DNA from: a virus | Strand: one strand, 5' to 3' | DNA: 64,000 bases | Virus record (IMG/VR): IMGVR_UViG_3300005340_000040 | Coordinates: 1-64,000 of that record | The notes under the pieces: model-generated | Databases searched by the model: none | Told to the model about the DNA's origin: nothing | Seen by the model: only the letters and a program-made list of their open reading frames with translations | Translations under genes and position numbers: made by a program | In this document: piece after piece, positions 63,203 to 64,000 of the stretch | Layout of the letters: each line of letters starts with the position of its first letter | Numbering within the stretch: position 1 is the stretch's first letter

Positions 63203-64000
63203 ATGCGACACCTGTGCAGGGACTTCCAGACATTATCGCAATCCAGCTGCCCTGGTACCAACATGTACGTGCTTGCGATTTTTCTCGTGCACTGCGGTGG
63301 GTTCAGCGTCATCGGTCAGACCAACTTTGACGTAGCGTCGACCGGGTCAATGCTGGCGGTGGGCGCCGGCGCCACGGGTGCCAGCATCAACGCAGGGTTG
63401 GGAACCTACGTCGTCGCGGTGCCGAGCGCTTCGTACCACGTGACGGCGAACGATGTGGGCAGGATACTCGCGCTGCGATCGTCCATCGCACCGCGGGCCA
63501 ACTCGGGCCTCTTCAGGGTGACCGCCGCCACGACGGCCTCCAACTCGTTCACCATCGACTACCGATCGATCGCTGCCCCTCCCACCGAGCTGTCGATGTC
63601 GTGGCGCCTGTTCGAGAACGAGCGATCCGCCAGTCTGGCGTGGCGGTCGGGTTCGAACGGGACGACGGGCTACGGTTCGTGGAACGCGTCCCCCGCCGCG
63701 ACCGCGACCGCCAGCAGGATCGCCCTCCAGAGCCCGCACCGGTCAGCCTGGCAGGCGCGGTTGTGCCTGGAGTCGGTTGCTGACGTCAGCGGCGCGGTAC
63801 CGTCGGTGTTTTCGATCGCGCCTGGCTTTGGCGCTGGAAGCGACGGCGATTTCAGGGCCCTGCCGGCGGGGTCCACGGGCCATGATCAGCAGCTGTTCCT
63901 GCACGGCGCGTTGTGGAACAACACCACCTCGTCGTTGTACAGGGGGATGACCGTGGGGTTGACGCCGTGCTTGGGCACCAGCGGTTCCCTGTGGTGCACG
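63203..64000 (+). CDS. Virion structural protein, 3'-partial
   Basis: An open frame from ATG 63203, three bases after the previous stop, runs off the right edge (at least 266 residues). ATG 63263 (MYVLAIFLVHCGGF) is an alternative start. The chain is beta-rich with Ala/Ser/Gly repeats (GSMLAVGAGATGASINAG, NDVGRILALRSSIAPRANSG, SGLFRVTAATTASNSFTIDY). It resembles the first half of the 59930 protein in composition and probably belongs to the same tail or capsid-decoration set. Confidence 0.65.
   Translation, partial: MRHLCRDFQTLSQSSCPGTNMYVLAIFLVHCGGFSVIGQTNFDVASTGSMLAVGAGATGASINAGLGTYVVAVPSASYHVTANDVGRILALRSSIAPRANSGLFRVTAATTASNSFTIDYRSIAAPPTELSMSWRLFENERSASLAWRSGSNGTTGYGSWNASPAATATASRIALQSPHRSAWQARLCLESVADVSGAVPSVFSIAPGFGAGSDGDFRALPAGSTGHDQQLFLHGALWNNTTSSLYRGMTVGLTPCLGTSGSLWCT

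Noticed and set aside
59930-64000. Diversity-generating retroelement acting on the giant virion proteins
   Set aside because: No reverse transcriptase and no template/variable repeat pair was found in the window.
1-64000. Insertion sequences, integrase or attachment sites
   Set aside because: No transposase or integrase motif and no tRNA-fragment direct repeat suggesting an att site was seen; nothing supports a prophage state in this window.

Overview
The window is a GC-rich, densely coded stretch of a very large tailed-phage genome, probably a contractile-tailed jumbo phage. T4-style baseplate genes (gp6/baseplate-J-like, gp25-like and gp5-like spike), a gp55-like late sigma factor, giant virion proteins, more than 30 tRNA genes and no chromosomal housekeeping operons support this. 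The host is not named by the sequence. A sulfatase-modifying-factor (FGE-fold) protein at the left edge, of a Cys-rich type I associate with myxobacteria and relatives, hints at a host in that part of the tree; this is inference only.

Layout. (1) 1-5.1 kb, plus strand: FGE-like protein, an RNA ligase, a HExxH/VWA metallopeptidase with a Pro-Gly-Ala-Asp repeat linker, and small membrane or unknown proteins. (2) 5.1-14.7 kb, plus strand: an array of 30 tRNAs (plus one tRNA-like element) interleaved with small genes, namely a Cys phosphatase, a SLOG protein, a GH73-like lysin, NADAR, peptidyl-tRNA hydrolase 2, HNH, DUF4326 and two further RNA ligases. (3) 31.1-14.7 kb, minus strand: the late module, read from a small membrane protein and the sigma factor through spike, gp25, gp6 and a series of giant tail or virion proteins. 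(4) 51.6-31.1 kb, minus strand: a glycan locus with ten glycosyltransferase genes, a 4,6-dehydratase/aminotransferase/GNAT trio resembling pseudaminic-acid synthesis, a UDP-sugar dehydrogenase and a methyltransferase. It also holds a PD-(D/E)XK nuclease, a second Pth2, a macrodomain, an NMN-adenylyltransferase/Nudix fusion and one odd tRNA. Most genes overlap by 4 bases (ATGA, GTGA, TTGA). (5) 51.8-64 kb, mostly plus strand: a divergent GroEL-like chaperonin, a DinG/XPD-like helicase, small proteins, a sigma-region-4-like protein, PIN-PhoH, a giant SGNH-hydrolase virion protein and the start of another structural gene.

How the parts may work together. The tRNA array covers every codon box of Arg, Ser, Gly, Pro, Thr and Leu, and sits beside three RNA ligases of different type, two Pth2 proteins and a macrodomain. 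This looks like a system that supplies, repairs and recycles tRNA during infection. Four tRNAs carry C33 instead of the near-universal U33. NADAR, macrodomain, SLOG and NMNAT-Nudix genes suggest a second theme, NAD+/ADP-ribose defence. The glycan locus could decorate the virion, the host surface or phage DNA; the sequence does not say which.

Regulation. Several genes start at or near a GTAC(C)NT element about 6-9 bases upstream of the start codon, some with a TTGNAC-like box 17 bases further up. In several cases no Shine-Dalgarno sequence is visible and an inverted repeat covers the start codon, which suggests short-leader or leaderless mRNAs.
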